Shown piece after piece: positions 43,630 to 53,436 of a stretch of 64,000 nucleotides of DNA. The stretch covers positions 204,253 through 268,252 of the forward strand of contig WGMO01000004.1 of NCBI GenBank assembly GCA_016125075.1. Direction: 5' to 3'. The position numbers and the translations under genes were made by a program. The DNA comes from Terrimonas sp. Its GTDB lineage: Bacteria > Bacteroidota > Bacteroidia > Chitinophagales > Chitinophagaceae. Under the pieces are notes generated by a model. That model did no database searches, was not told where the DNA came from, and saw only the letters and a program-made list of their open reading frames with translations. How positions within the stretch are numbered: the stretch's first letter is position 1; each line of letters begins with the position of its first letter.

Positions 43630-43717
43630 GTATAGTACGGTTTTGAATTTGTCATCTTAAGACTTTTAAAAAGCCCCCTGGTTTAATTCGATTTACGGAA
43701 AATTGGGAAGGCCGGAT

Positions 43718-44635
43718 TCATTTTCTCTTGAGGAATATTTCCGCCATCATACACCGTACACTGCCGCCTTCCGTCTTTTCAATAACGGGTACGGGTATGG
43801 GTAATAAGGTAGCATATTGAGAAAGTTCTTCTAACTGGTAGGGGCTGAGTGCGTCTTTAGCCGACTGACTAAGAACGAGGATATTTTTTCCCTCTTTGTT
43901 TTTCAGTTCCAGCATATTGCCGGCAAACTGGTGAAGCTGCTCGAGGGTAATTGTAATGATCTCATGACCGGTTGACTCCAGCAACTGGCGGACAGCAATG
44001 CGCTCCCACTCTTCTTCAATCGCTTCCTGGCAAAGAACAGCAAATTTTTCACCCAAACACATCATGACATTGGTATGATAAAGGTACTGGCCGTTGATAT
44101 CCTTTGCCAGGAAGGTGATGGCATGATAGCCATTGCGGTCAGCAAATTTTTCCAGCAGGGAAATACTGGTGCGGGGCGAGAGGCAGGCATAGATAATTTT
44201 ATTTTCATGATCCATGACCATGCTGCCGGTTCCTTCAAGAAAACGGCCTTCCACTTCATACTCACTCCAGTCCTGGAATGCCGAAACCTCAAAATCACGG
44301 TAGAGCCATTCAATGATATCGTCGCGCTTTTCTTTTCTCCGGCTGGGCGCGCACATCGGAAACATAAATAAGATCCCTTCGGGTGAACTGCTGAGCCAGT
44401 TGTTGGGAAAAACTGCGGAGGGCCTGGGGGGATCGGGTGTATCCTCAACAACGATCACTTCGATCTGCTGTTGCCGCAGCAATTGCACCATATGATCAAA
44501 TTCAAACAGCGCTTTCTGTTGTATTGCTTCCGGGGAAATGCCAGCCATACCGGTCTGGAAAAAATTGTCGGCCGCAGTTTCATCATTGAATCCAAATGCG
44601 GCAGGACGTACCATCAAAATAACAGAAGCAGGCAT
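43718..44635 (-). CDS. ctlX: CtlX-like amidinotransferase-fold hydrolase
   Basis: A 305-residue enzyme of the guanidino-group modifying superfamily related to arginine deiminase. The segments VRPAAFGFN, DTPDPPRPSAVFPNNWLSS and EGTGSMVMDHENKIIYA match the citrulline utilization hydrolase CtlX group. The catalytic Cys is expected in the final part (GGSVRCMMAEIF). CtlX acts on citrulline, producing ornithine, or in related steps; here the substrate is inferred from similarity only. A small pterin dehydratase gene lies upstream on the same strand with only 12 bp between. Confidence 0.85.
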   Translation of the reverse strand: MPASVILMVRPAAFGFNDETAADNFFQTGMAGISPEAIQQKALFEFDHMVQLLRQQQIEVIVVEDTPDPPRPSAVFPNNWLSSSPEGILFMFPMCAPSRRKEKRDDIIEWLYRDFEVSAFQDWSEYEVEGRFLEGTGSMVMDHENKIIYACLSPRTSISLLEKFADRNGYHAITFLAKDINGQYLYHTNVMMCLGEKFAVLCQEAIEEEWERIAVRQLLESTGHEIITITLEQLHQFAGNMLELKNKEGKNILVLSQSAKDALSPYQLEELSQYATLLPIPVPVIEKTEGGSVRCMMAEIFLKRK

Positions 44636-44647
44636 GTATAAAGTTAA

Positions 44648-44878
44648 TTACAAAAGCGCATCGATCTGCCGCGCCAGTTGCCGGTCCTTTTCCGTTACGA
44701 TATCACCGGCATCATGGGTGTTCAGCCAGATTTCCACCGTATTCCAGACATTTTTCCATACCGGGTGATGATTCATCTTTTCGGCTTCGATCGCCACACG
44801 GGTCATAAAGGCAAAGGCTTCGCTGAAATTGGCAAACTCGAACTTACGGTATAATGCATTCTCTTTTTCCTGCCACAT
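44648..44878 (-). CDS. phhB: Pterin-4a-carbinolamine dehydratase
   Basis: A 76-residue protein with the dehydratase signature [20 protein letters not shown] (catalytic HH pair near residues 37-38) and the following [12 protein letters not shown]. The enzyme recycles the pterin cofactor of aromatic amino acid hydroxylases. No hydroxylase is in the window. It is slightly shorter than usual (about 95-115). It is probably cotranscribed with ctlX. The gene symbol follows the family. Confidence 0.88.
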   Translation of the reverse strand: MWQEKENALYRKFEFANFSEAFAFMTRVAIEAEKMNHHPVWKNVWNTVEIWLNTHDAGDIVTEKDRQLARQIDALL

Positions 44879-44903
44879 TGCGGATGATTATGGATGAAAT
44901 AAA

Positions 44904-45338
44904 TCAGAACACCATGTGCTCCTTATTTTTAATTTTTTCATTGGTCAGTTCAGATACCAGCTGTACTCCGTTGATCTGCCTGAGCCCATTGATGGTTTGC
45001 TGTAACTGTTCGCGGGTCACAATATCCCCTTTCATCAACCAGAGGAAATCCAGGTTCCGGAACTCCGGTAACAGGTATTCGCCGTCAAACTGGTTATTAT
45101 AGATATAATGTTCCAGGGAGCCGGTAGGTTCGAGAAATTCATACACGGCAAAAAAATAATTCCTTTTCTTTTTGGTGAGCTGGATCTCTATTTCATTATT
45201 GATCCTGAAGTCCATCCCCAGCATCCCGTTCACCTGCCAGCAAAACTGGTAATCTTTCAGCCGGCTCATGATACCCAACAGGTGACTTCCTTCAAAAAAC
45301 TCTTCCGAAAGTTCCTTATTGTCCAGTGATAATTTCAT
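44904..45338 (-). CDS. IPExxxVDY-family protein
   Basis: A 144-residue cytoplasmic protein of a family found in Bacteroidota and named for a motif, here LPEFRNLDF at about residues 90-98, a slightly altered IPExxxVDY. The strands around GMDFRINNEIEIQLTKKKRN are also typical. Function is unknown; in related genomes it often lies near pyruvate kinase, which is not the case here. It is upstream of the pterin dehydratase on the same strand with 25 bp between. Confidence 0.75.
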   Translation of the reverse strand: MKLSLDNKELSEEFFEGSHLLGIMSRLKDYQFCWQVNGMLGMDFRINNEIEIQLTKKKRNYFFAVYEFLEPTGSLEHYIYNNQFDGEYLLPEFRNLDFLWLMKGDIVTREQLQQTINGLRQINGVQLVSELTNEKIKNKEHMVF

Positions 45339-45364
45339 GTGCCGGTTCTGTAAAGGTTTAAAGA

Positions 45365-47014
45365 TTAAAACTCAATCGTAGCTTCTTTGGTTTCATTGCC
45401 GCGTTTATACTTTACGGTTGTCTTATCGCCTTTCTTGAAATTCCCCAGGGCCTGCATATAAGTTTCCATCGAGGAAATCGTATAAGGGCCCAGGGCGATA
45501 ACGATATCCCCTGCCAGGAGCCCGGCCCTTTGTGCCGGTTTCCCGTCGCTGATACCATCCAGCCGCATCCCCGTACCGGCATAGGTATAATCGGGCATTA
45601 CCCCCATGGTGACTGAAAACCTGGACGAAGTGGTGGTTTGTGTTTCCCGGGTCTTTGAAAATACGAGTTTTGCATTTTGCTTACTCGCATCCGATACAAT
45701 AGTATTGATCAGCTCGATGATCTTTAATTCACCGGTATAATTGATCTTATTGGCATCATCAGAGGGCTTATGATAATCTGCATGAAGACCGGTAAAAAAG
45801 AACAGAACCGGTATGTCCTTCCTGTAAAAGGAGGTATGATCGCTGGGACCGGTACCACTGGAATCCACCTTGATGATAAATGGGGACTTTTTATCCTGCT
45901 TCAGTAAGCCACCCCATGAAGGAGAGGTGCCCACACCACCCACGGTCAAAACTTTTGTGCTGTCATTCAGCCGGCCCACCATATCCATATTGATCATATA
46001 GCTCACCGAACCCAGGTCGATCGTTGGGTTTTCGGTAAAATATTTTGACCCGTTCAAACCCAGTTCTTCTGCAGAAAATGCAATAAAGAGAAAATTGGTA
46101 TTGCTGATCTTTGACAATTTCAGCATCCGGGCCAGTTCTATGAGTGCTGCCGTGCCGCTGGCGTTATCATCGGCGCCATTATGGATTAGTTTTTCCCCGG
46201 TTCTCAGCATGGAGTTCCCATCTTCGCCATAACCCAGGTGATCAAAATGCGCTCCCAGTATAACCGTATTGGCAGCATTATTATTGATATACCCCAGTAT
46301 ATTATGCCCGGTCCTGAATTTTTTTCCGATATCGACCTTTAATTTCAGGTCAACGGATGCCGTTTCATCTGCAAATAATTTTTCAGCAACCTGCTTCACC
46401 ACATACACCACGGGAATGGGTGCGGTTTCGTTTTTGTCTTTAGGGTCAAAGACCAGTTTGTCGCCTTTCACCGATGTATTGTAAAAAATAATTGCCGTTG
46501 CTCCTTTTTCTGCCATATCCGCCGTAGTGGTACGGATATAGTCAACAAGGTCAAAATGAGGGTTACCCAGGTTTTCATCGCTGATATCTTTCAGATCAAC
46601 AAACCATGGCATCCCATCCTCCCTTAATGAAATGGCCGGGTAGGCTTCCGAACTCTTATTGGGTGAAAAAGCAAGCGGGAAGAACTCCTTCTCAATTTTC
46701 AGGTCATTCCCGTTGATGATCAGGTGTGTAGCAGGATTTATTTTTTTGCCGTCATAAATGGGGAAGGCCTGGAAATAGCCTTCTGTGCCCATCGGGGCCA
46801 GCCCGATTTGCTGAAACTGGCCGCTGATATATTCCATGGCTTTTCTTTCTCCCTCTGTTCCGGCCCTGCGTCCTTCCAGCTGGTCATCGGCCAGGTAACC
46901 GATATGCGCTTCCAACCGAGCGACCACCTGTTTTTCCGATTTTTTTAATTTCTGGGAAAAGGATGTCTGTAACGCTAAAAAAAAGAAGAAAAGAGCGGTC
47001 AAAGATGTTTTCAT
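45365..47014 (-). CDS. M28 family metallopeptidase with PDZ domain
   Basis: A 549-residue exported zinc peptidase. A signal peptide (ending TSFSQ) is followed by a protease-associated insertion (about 90-215) and the M28 catalytic domain: ILGAHFDHLGY (His, Asp), NGADDNASGTAAL (bridging Asp), FSAEELGLNGS (catalytic Glu pair), NMDMVGRL and GPSDHTSFY (final His). A C-terminal PDZ domain (GDIVIALGPYTISS) ends the protein. It releases N-terminal amino acids from peptides in the periplasm or outside. ATG codons at 47014, 47020 and 47035 are possible; 47014 best fits the signal peptide. Confidence 0.9.
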   Translation of the reverse strand: MKTSLTALFFFFLALQTSFSQKLKKSEKQVVARLEAHIGYLADDQLEGRRAGTEGERKAMEYISGQFQQIGLAPMGTEGYFQAFPIYDGKKINPATHLIINGNDLKIEKEFFPLAFSPNKSSEAYPAISLREDGMPWFVDLKDISDENLGNPHFDLVDYIRTTTADMAEKGATAIIFYNTSVKGDKLVFDPKDKNETAPIPVVYVVKQVAEKLFADETASVDLKLKVDIGKKFRTGHNILGYINNNAANTVILGAHFDHLGYGEDGNSMLRTGEKLIHNGADDNASGTAALIELARMLKLSKISNTNFLFIAFSAEELGLNGSKYFTENPTIDLGSVSYMINMDMVGRLNDSTKVLTVGGVGTSPSWGGLLKQDKKSPFIIKVDSSGTGPSDHTSFYRKDIPVLFFFTGLHADYHKPSDDANKINYTGELKIIELINTIVSDASKQNAKLVFSKTRETQTTTSSRFSVTMGVMPDYTYAGTGMRLDGISDGKPAQRAGLLAGDIVIALGPYTISSMETYMQALGNFKKGDKTTVKYKRGNETKEATIEF

Positions 47015-47153
47015 GCGCATTCGGTGTTTTATCATTGGTGGCAAAGGTATTAACACATTTGTGTTCAGCATTTATTATACCGTAATTTTTATATAATTCC
47101 CGATATGGGATAAAACTTACTTAAATCGTAACCGCCCACAGCGTTCATATCTA

Positions 47154-47161
47154 TATTTTTG
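47154..47161 (+). promoter_or_regulatory. Candidate -7 element for feoB
   Basis: TATTTTTG fits TAnnTTTG and ends 9 bp before the GTG start, so the leader would be almost absent. No -33 TTTG is seen. Confidence 0.35.
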
Positions 47162-47170
47162 TATGTTTAA

Positions 47171-49285
47171 GTGGGTGGAAACAAAATACATATCGGCCTT
47201 GTAGGCAATCCCAACAGCGGGAAAACATCCTTATTCAATTGTCTGACCGGGATGAACCAGAAAGTGGGCAATTTTCCGGGAGTAACGGTGGAAATGAAAG
47301 TGGGCACGGCAAAAATCGCTGAAAACACCTATGCTGAGTTTCTTGATCTGCCGGGAACCTATAGCCTCTATCCCAAGAGGGATGATGAATGGGTCACCTA
47401 TAATGTATTGCTGAATGATGAGCACCCCGAAAGTCCCGATATCCTGGTCGTAATTGTCGATGCCTCCAGTCTCAAAAGAAATCTTCTCTTTGCTTCCCAG
47501 ATCATTGACCTGAAAACCCCGGTGGTCATTGCCCTTACCATGATGGACCTTGCCAAAAAAAAGGGGATCGTGGTGGATGTAAACGGATTGGAAAGAGAAC
47601 TGGGTGTTCCGGTTATTCCCATCAACCCCAGGAAAAACAAAGGGATCAGCGAACTCAAGAAAGTGCTGTACCAAACAGCCGGGACACTGTACCGGGCCCC
47701 CGCCCGTGATTTTGTTCCGGGGGCTTTTTGGGGAGGGGGCACCGTAGAGGCCATCCGGGAAAAATTACCTGAAATCAGTGAATACAAGGCATTGCACCTG
47801 GCCATCAATTTCAGGGACCTTGACATCAACGTCAACACCAAAAACATCGTAGGCGAAGCCATTAAAAGCCTTCCCTTTAATAAAACAAAGGCACAGGCTG
47901 ATGAAATCATGGATCGGTATGCCCGCATAAAAAACATTATGCAGCAGAACGTGGTGGAACCCGACCCTCTTCAAAAAAACCTTTTTACCGACAAGCTTGA
48001 CAACTTGTTATTGGACCGGCGCTGGGGTTATCTCATCCTGCTTGCCGTGCTGTTTCTTCTGTTCCAGGGTGTTTTCTGGTTGGCAGCCTATCCCATGGAC
48101 TGGATCGAGAGCGCTTTCGCCTCAATAGGGTCTTTCCTGGGCAATCAGCTCCCGGAAGTTTGGTGGAGTAACCTTCTCATCAATGGTGTGGTGGCCGGTT
48201 TAAGCGGCATCCTGGTATTTGTACCGCAGATCATGATCCTCTTTGGGCTGATCACCTTACTGGAAGATACCGGGTATATGGCCAGGATCAGTTTTCTAAC
48301 CGACAGGCTTATGCGCAGCGTAGGATTGAACGGGAAAAGCGTGATGCCCATGATCAGTGGTTTTGCCTGTGCCGTTCCGGCCATTATGAGCGCCCGGAAT
48401 ATTGAAAATAAAAAAGAAAGGCTGCTGACCATCCTTGTTACCCCGCTGATGAGTTGTTCTGCCCGCTTACCGGTATACACTATCCTGATCGGTCTTGTCA
48501 TCCCCGGCAAAAACCTATGGGGTTTTCTCAGCCTGCAGGGCCTGGTGATGATGGGGCTTTACCTGCTGGGGCTGGTCATGGCATTGATCGTTTCTTATAT
48601 TGCCAAATGGTTTATCAGGATCAATGAAAAAAGTTTTTTTATTCTTGAGCTGCCCACCTACAGGTCCCCACGCTGGAAAAATGTAATACAGACCATGATC
48701 AATAAGGCCAAGGTTTTTGTATTTGACGCAGGGAAGATCATCATGATCATTAGCCTGGTATTATGGGCGCTTAGTTCCTATGGCCCGGGCCGGAAAATGC
48801 AGGACTTGGAAAAAGCATATGCAGAACAAAAGGAAAACCCCGGGGTCGACCAAAAAAAACTGGCCAAAGAATACCATACGGCAAAACTGGAAAGTTCTTA
48901 TGCCGGTATATTGGGTAAGGGAATCGAACCGGTCATCCAACCCCTGGGTTATGATTGGAAGATCGGCATCGCACTGATCACCTCTTTTGCTGCCCGGGAG
49001 GTCTTTGTCGGTACCATGGCCACCCTGTACAGTGTGGAAGACGAAAGCGATCTTAAGCTCCGGCAAAAAATGCAGGCGGCTGTAAAACCCGATGGCAGCC
49101 CGGTATACACCCTGGCATCCGGGTTATCCCTTATGATCTTTTACGTTTTCGCCATGCAGTGCATGAGCACCCTTGCAGTGGTAAAACGGGAAACCAAAAC
49201 ATGGAAATGGCCGGTGATCCAGCTTTTGTATATGACGGGCCTGGCCTATCTCATGAGCCTGCTGGTGTACCAGTTGCTGAAATAA
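47171..49285 (+). CDS. feoB: Ferrous iron transporter FeoB
   Basis: A 704-residue protein with an N-terminal GTPase domain (G1 GNPNSGKTS, residues 12-20; G3 DLPG; switch TYSLYPKRDDEW) and a C-terminal transport domain with eight or more helices and two Gate motifs (including LSGILVFVPQIMILF and SCSARLPVYTILIGLVIPG with a conserved Cys). It imports Fe(II). The G4 position reads LTMMD where most FeoB proteins have NxxD, an Asn to Thr change. The gene starts with GTG and has no feoA next to it; feoA lies 4 kb downstream on the other strand. Confidence 0.95.
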   Translation: MGGNKIHIGLVGNPNSGKTSLFNCLTGMNQKVGNFPGVTVEMKVGTAKIAENTYAEFLDLPGTYSLYPKRDDEWVTYNVLLNDEHPESPDILVVIVDASSLKRNLLFASQIIDLKTPVVIALTMMDLAKKKGIVVDVNGLERELGVPVIPINPRKNKGISELKKVLYQTAGTLYRAPARDFVPGAFWGGGTVEAIREKLPEISEYKALHLAINFRDLDINVNTKNIVGEAIKSLPFNKTKAQADEIMDRYARIKNIMQQNVVEPDPLQKNLFTDKLDNLLLDRRWGYLILLAVLFLLFQGVFWLAAYPMDWIESAFASIGSFLGNQLPEVWWSNLLINGVVAGLSGILVFVPQIMILFGLITLLEDTGYMARISFLTDRLMRSVGLNGKSVMPMISGFACAVPAIMSARNIENKKERLLTILVTPLMSCSARLPVYTILIGLVIPGKNLWGFLSLQGLVMMGLYLLGLVMALIVSYIAKWFIRINEKSFFILELPTYRSPRWKNVIQTMINKAKVFVFDAGKIIMIISLVLWALSSYGPGRKMQDLEKAYAEQKENPGVDQKKLAKEYHTAKLESSYAGILGKGIEPVIQPLGYDWKIGIALITSFAAREVFVGTMATLYSVEDESDLKLRQKMQAAVKPDGSPVYTLASGLSLMIFYVFAMQCMSTLAVVKRETKTWKWPVIQLLYMTGLAYLMSLLVYQLLK

Positions 49286-49286
49286 G

Positions 49287-50168
49287 TTATTTTTCCCCCC
49301 AGTATTCCCATACCATCTTCGAGATGTTGCGGGTCAGCTCCCAGGCTTCATTATGCTTCCCCCAGCTTTCATCTTTATTGTTTTTTGTACAGATACAAAT
49401 GAGATAGGGATTCTTTTTGGCATTGACAAGCATCGTTTCGCTGCGGCTGGCATTCACGGCGCCATTCTTGCTGAAGACTTCAATGGTAGGCGGTACCTGG
49501 GAGAGCCCTTCTTCATCCCAGTAATTGCGGCCCAGCAGCCGCATCATTCTTTCACAGGCAGCCGGTGAAAATATTTTTTTATCATAAATGGCTTCAAACA
49601 ATCCCGCCATTTCGCGCGGGGTGGTCTGTCCCCAGCCATAGCGGACCCGGTCTTGCTCCCGGCCCCCGGTTCTGGAGTTGACCCGGGTGGCCTTCCATCC
49701 CAGGCTATCCAGTAGCTGGTTGATCCTGGTGCCGGTTCCGGCCAAACTTTGCAGCCAGAGGCTGGCAGTATTATCGCTTGTGGTCAGCATCAGCATCAAA
49801 ACCTTGCTCAGTTCGATCTTCTCACCATCTTTAAATGATCCCAGGATATCCGAACCGGGGTACAGTAATGAATCCCTGTACACCAGTTCCCCGTGGTATT
49901 GCAGCTCGCCTTTTTCGATTTTATCCATGATCCCCAGCAGTATCGGGATTTTAACCATGCTGGCTGTGGGAAAAAGGCTGTCCGCGCCAATCGCCACCAT
50001 CTTCCCGTTACGAAGGTTCTTAACGTAGATCCCGATATCGCCCTGAAAATCCCTGATAGCTGCCTCCAGTTTTAATTGTAACCGTTTATCTTTCGGTTGG
50101 GCCGATAATACCCGGGCCTGCCCCAGGATCATTAAAAAGATCAACCCCTTAAAAAATGACCTATACAT
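49287..50168 (-). CDS. Class A beta-lactamase-fold serine hydrolase
   Basis: A 293-residue exported protein with a signal peptide (ending VLSAQ). The serine triad motifs are visible: SMVK at residues 70-73 and SDN at 131-133. The KTG box is replaced by SKNG, and the omega-loop glutamate (E166) of true class A beta-lactamases is not found where TRVNSRTGGR lies. It therefore may not hydrolyse beta-lactams efficiently and could be a peptidoglycan-related amidase or peptidase (inference). It is convergent with feoB, the stop codons being almost adjacent, and lies after the M20 peptidase on the same strand. Confidence 0.8.
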   Translation of the reverse strand: MYRSFFKGLIFLMILGQARVLSAQPKDKRLQLKLEAAIRDFQGDIGIYVKNLRNGKMVAIGADSLFPTASMVKIPILLGIMDKIEKGELQYHGELVYRDSLLYPGSDILGSFKDGEKIELSKVLMLMLTTSDNTASLWLQSLAGTGTRINQLLDSLGWKATRVNSRTGGREQDRVRYGWGQTTPREMAGLFEAIYDKKIFSPAACERMMRLLGRNYWDEEGLSQVPPTIEVFSKNGAVNASRSETMLVNAKKNPYLICICTKNNKDESWGKHNEAWELTRNISKMVWEYWGEK

Positions 50169-50183
50169 GCCCGTTATCGTATT

Positions 50184-51485
50184 TTATTGTTTTTTCATGT
50201 TCATATAGTCGAATACCAGGTTACAGAAGGCTTTCACCCCTACATCCAGCATACTGTCATCAATATAAAAATCAGGGGTGTGGTGAGGGGGTGCTTTGGC
50301 CGGATCGGCACCCTTCGGCATGCCGCCAAAATAAAAGAAAAAGGCGGGGGCCTTTTCGCCGAAATAGGAAAAGTCTTCCGCTCCGGTCACCCATTCCCTT
50401 TCCGATACATTCCCTTCTCCAGCCGCTTTTTCCAGGGAGGGGACCATCTGCTTCACCAGACCGGGGTCATTATAGGTGACCAGTGTTTTTGTATCAATGC
50501 TCACTTCCACCTCTGCGCCCATGGCATTTCCGATGGCGGTGGCCAGTTCCCTGATCCTGCCATGTACTTTTTGTTGCATTTTGCTGTCCAGGGTCCTGAT
50601 CGTGCCTTCCAGCACGGCTTCTTCCGGAATAATATTGTTGCGAACTCCGCTGTGGAATTTTCCCACGGTGATGACGACCGGGGCCTTTGTCAGTTCCGAT
50701 TCACGGCTGACAATGGTTTGCAATGCATTGATGATTTCGGTTCCGATTACAATGGGATCTACGCCAAGCCAGGGTTGTGAGCCATGTGATTGTTTCCCTT
50801 TTATTGTAATGGTAAACCAATCGGAGGAAGCCATGAACGCTCCGGGTTTGTATTGAAATGTGCCTTCTTCAATGGCCGACTCGATATGCATCCCGAATAT
50901 CACGTCCACTTTCGGGTTATCCATGACCCCTTCTTTGACCATGAGGGGGGCGCCCCCTTCTTCCTCACCGGGTGGCCCTTCTTCCGCCGGTTGAAAAATA
51001 AATTTGACCGTTCCCTTCAGGTCTTTTTTCATGGAACTGAGTACATCGGCGGTTGCCATCAGCATCGCCACATGCGAATCGTGCCCGCAGGCATGCATTA
51101 CGGGAACTGTTTGACCCATATAATCGGCTGTAACAACTGATTTGAATGGAAGATCCACCCTTTCCTTTACCGGAAGCGCATCCATATCAGCCCGCAATGC
51201 AACGACGGGTCCGGGTTGTCCGCCTTTTAAAATTGCCACTACACCCGTTTTTGCGACCCCCGTCTGGACTTCGAGACCCAGTTTTTTGAGATGGTCGGCT
51301 ACAAAGGCTGCTGTTTTGAATTCGCGGTTGCTTAACTCGGGGTTTTCATGAATAAAGCGCCTCCATTCGATCAACTGCGGCAGGATCTCTTTTGCTTTTT
51401 TGTCGATTGTCTGCTGCAGGTTTTTTTGTGCGGCAGCCGCCAGGGAGAATAAAAAAGAAATGAAAAGGATAACCTTAACTCTCAT
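50184..51485 (-). CDS. M20 family amidohydrolase/peptidase
   Basis: A 433-residue exported enzyme with a signal peptide (ending AAAAQ). The metal motifs HACGHDSHVAML (near residue 125), EEGPPGEEEGG (catalytic Glu region) and TGAEDFSYFGE (third ligand region) match the M20D group, which includes IAA-amino acid hydrolases, hippurate hydrolases and aminoacylases. The substrate cannot be fixed. ATG 51485 was chosen because the signal peptide starts there; an open extension to 51701 runs across the chrA start. The beta-lactamase-fold gene follows after 15 bp. Confidence 0.9.
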   Translation of the reverse strand: MRVKVILFISFLFSLAAAAQKNLQQTIDKKAKEILPQLIEWRRFIHENPELSNREFKTAAFVADHLKKLGLEVQTGVAKTGVVAILKGGQPGPVVALRADMDALPVKERVDLPFKSVVTADYMGQTVPVMHACGHDSHVAMLMATADVLSSMKKDLKGTVKFIFQPAEEGPPGEEEGGAPLMVKEGVMDNPKVDVIFGMHIESAIEEGTFQYKPGAFMASSDWFTITIKGKQSHGSQPWLGVDPIVIGTEIINALQTIVSRESELTKAPVVITVGKFHSGVRNNIIPEEAVLEGTIRTLDSKMQQKVHGRIRELATAIGNAMGAEVEVSIDTKTLVTYNDPGLVKQMVPSLEKAAGEGNVSEREWVTGAEDFSYFGEKAPAFFFYFGGMPKGADPAKAPPHHTPDFYIDDSMLDVGVKAFCNLVFDYMNMKKQ

Positions 51486-51593
51486 GTTACTGTTTTTCTG
51501 GTGATAAAGGATATGAATGTAAGTAAAAGGATTTATTCGTCGCTTTCCGGCCGGCGATAAATTCATTCGCTTTTTCTTTATATTTATAAAAGC

Positions 51594-52850
51594 ATGCTGC
51601 TCCGCCATATACATTTCCTTAAAGCCGTTTTTATTCACAGTCTGACTGCTTTTGGCGGGCCGCAGGCCCATATTGGCATGATGCTGAAAACCTTTGTCCA
51701 TAAAACGCCCTATGTGACAGAGGAGGAACTGATGGAATACAATGCTTTTTGCCAGCTCTTACCGGGTGCTTCCTCCACGCAAACACTTACGCTGATCGGT
51801 TACAAAAGGGGGGGCGTGCCCCTGGCGGTGCTGACACTCATCATCTGGATCCTGCCAGCCAGCATCCTGATGGGGGCGCTTTCATTTTTATTGCATTATA
51901 TAGACAAAAGGGCCCTTGACACCGATATTTTCAAGTTTATTCCCCCGATGGCGGTGGGTTTTCTTGTGTATGCCTCTGTGATGGCCTTTCATATTTCCAT
52001 TAAAAATACCATCACCTGGATCATCATGCTGGGGGCAGCCGTGCTGACCTATTTTCTCTTTAAACAGCCCTGGATCTTTCCCATGCTGATCGTTTTGGGG
52101 GGTGTGGCGACGAATATCAGCCGAAAAAGGATTCCACAGGTCCATCAAAAACCCAAAAAAATAAAATGGTGGAATATCTGGCTTTTTGCCATCATTTTTA
52201 TTGCTGCGGGACTGGCGAGTGAAAGAGCCCGGAAAAATGACCTGCCCAACAGGAAGCCCATCAATCTTTTTGAAAACGTTTACCGGATGGGGAGTTATGT
52301 TTTTGGGGGCGGGCAGGTGCTGATGCCCTTAATGTATGAACAGTTTTGCATACGACCAGAAGCCATCCGCGAAAAAGACCAGAATGTGGTGCGGATCGAC
52401 AAAGACGATATGTATACGGGTATGGGTATTGTGCGTGCCCTGCCGGGGCCGGTATTCTCCATTGCTTCCTTTGCCGGGGGCATGGCCCTGAAAGATGTGG
52501 GCAGCAGCCCCGAGGAAAGAACCACGATGCAGCTGCTGGGTTGTTTTATCGGTACGATCGCTATTTTTTTACCGAGTGCCTTACTGGTGCTGTTCTTTTT
52601 TCCTATCTGGCATAACCTGAAAAAATATGCCGCTGTTTACCGGTCCCTCGAGGGGATCAACGCGGTGGTGGTGGGGATCATGATCGCCGCAACGCTTTAT
52701 TTGATGAAAGATATTTCCCTGCTGGAAATTCAATTGAGCAGCCTGATCAATGCCCTCGTGGTTTCCTTCACTTTTCTCATCATGCAGTACACGCGTGTGC
52801 CGGCTCCCGTGATCGTGGCCGCCTGTCTTTTACTGGGTCTTGTTTTCTGA
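51594..52850 (+). CDS. chrA: Chromate transporter, two-domain ChrA
   Basis: A 418-residue membrane protein with two CHR domains. The first has [17 protein letters not shown] near residue 20 and [19 protein letters not shown]; the second has [20 protein letters not shown] and [18 protein letters not shown]. Known members export chromate using the proton gradient. Some CHR proteins have unknown substrates, so chromate is the family assumption. The end overlaps the convergent nadD gene by 21 bp. Confidence 0.9.
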   Translation: MLLRHIHFLKAVFIHSLTAFGGPQAHIGMMLKTFVHKTPYVTEEELMEYNAFCQLLPGASSTQTLTLIGYKRGGVPLAVLTLIIWILPASILMGALSFLLHYIDKRALDTDIFKFIPPMAVGFLVYASVMAFHISIKNTITWIIMLGAAVLTYFLFKQPWIFPMLIVLGGVATNISRKRIPQVHQKPKKIKWWNIWLFAIIFIAAGLASERARKNDLPNRKPINLFENVYRMGSYVFGGGQVLMPLMYEQFCIRPEAIREKDQNVVRIDKDDMYTGMGIVRALPGPVFSIASFAGGMALKDVGSSPEERTTMQLLGCFIGTIAIFLPSALLVLFFFPIWHNLKKYAAVYRSLEGINAVVVGIMIAATLYLMKDISLLEIQLSSLINALVVSFTFLIMQYTRVPAPVIVAACLLLGLVF

Positions 52851-53423
52851 TTTGTTTTTGTAGTAACCACCGGCCTCTATCTCTTCCCGCACGGCATCGG
52901 GAACCAGGTAGCGAATGGATTTGTGCTGTTGCACCATCTCACGTATTCGTGTAGCCGAAATTTCAAGCAGGGGGGCATCGAGCACAATGATATTTTCCCT
53001 GTTGCCCGTTTGGATATCGAAACCGGGTCTTTTATAGATGCAGATGTGGTGCTCTTTCAGCAGGATCTCGTGATTCTTCCATTTTTTAATATTCTGAAAA
53101 CTATCGCTGCCCATAATGACCAGGAATTCATAGCCCGGGTATTTTTCTTTCAGGTAGGCCAGTGTGTCAATGGTATAGGAAGGGCGGGGCAGGTAAAATT
53201 CAATATCGGAGGCCTTCATCCGGGGGTCATCCCCGATGGCCTTTTTTACCAAGTGGAGCCGGTCATATTCATTAATCAGCGACTGGCTGTTTTTAAGCGG
53301 GTTTTGAGGGGAAACGATAAACCAAAGCTTTTCGATACCTGTTTCATTCAGAACATGGTTGGCAATAATTAGATGGCCCACATGAACCGGGTTGAAGGAT
53401 CCGAAATAGAGCCCTACTTTCAT
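52830..53423 (-). CDS. nadD: Nicotinate-nucleotide adenylyltransferase
   Basis: A 197-residue nucleotidyltransferase that makes deamido-NAD from nicotinate mononucleotide and ATP. The N-terminal [14 protein letters not shown] has the HxGH motif, and ISATRIREM is the ISxTxxR motif. Length is typical. It lies just after feoA in transcription order, with only 13 bp between, so they may share a transcript though their functions are unrelated. Confidence 0.95.
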   Translation of the reverse strand: MKVGLYFGSFNPVHVGHLIIANHVLNETGIEKLWFIVSPQNPLKNSQSLINEYDRLHLVKKAIGDDPRMKASDIEFYLPRPSYTIDTLAYLKEKYPGYEFLVIMGSDSFQNIKKWKNHEILLKEHHICIYKRPGFDIQTGNRENIIVLDAPLLEISATRIREMVQQHKSIRYLVPDAVREEIEAGGYYKNKSENKTQ

Positions 53424-53436
53424 TATTGATTGATAA

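Noticed and set aside
47398..47937. 179-codon minus-strand frame
   Set aside because: Antisense shadow of the feoB GTPase domain.
50187..50780. 197-codon plus-strand frame
   Set aside because: Antisense shadow of the M20 peptidase gene.
51486..51593. GC-rich partial inverted repeat before chrA
   Set aside because: The arms around CGTCGCTTTCCGGCCGGCG match too poorly to call an operator.
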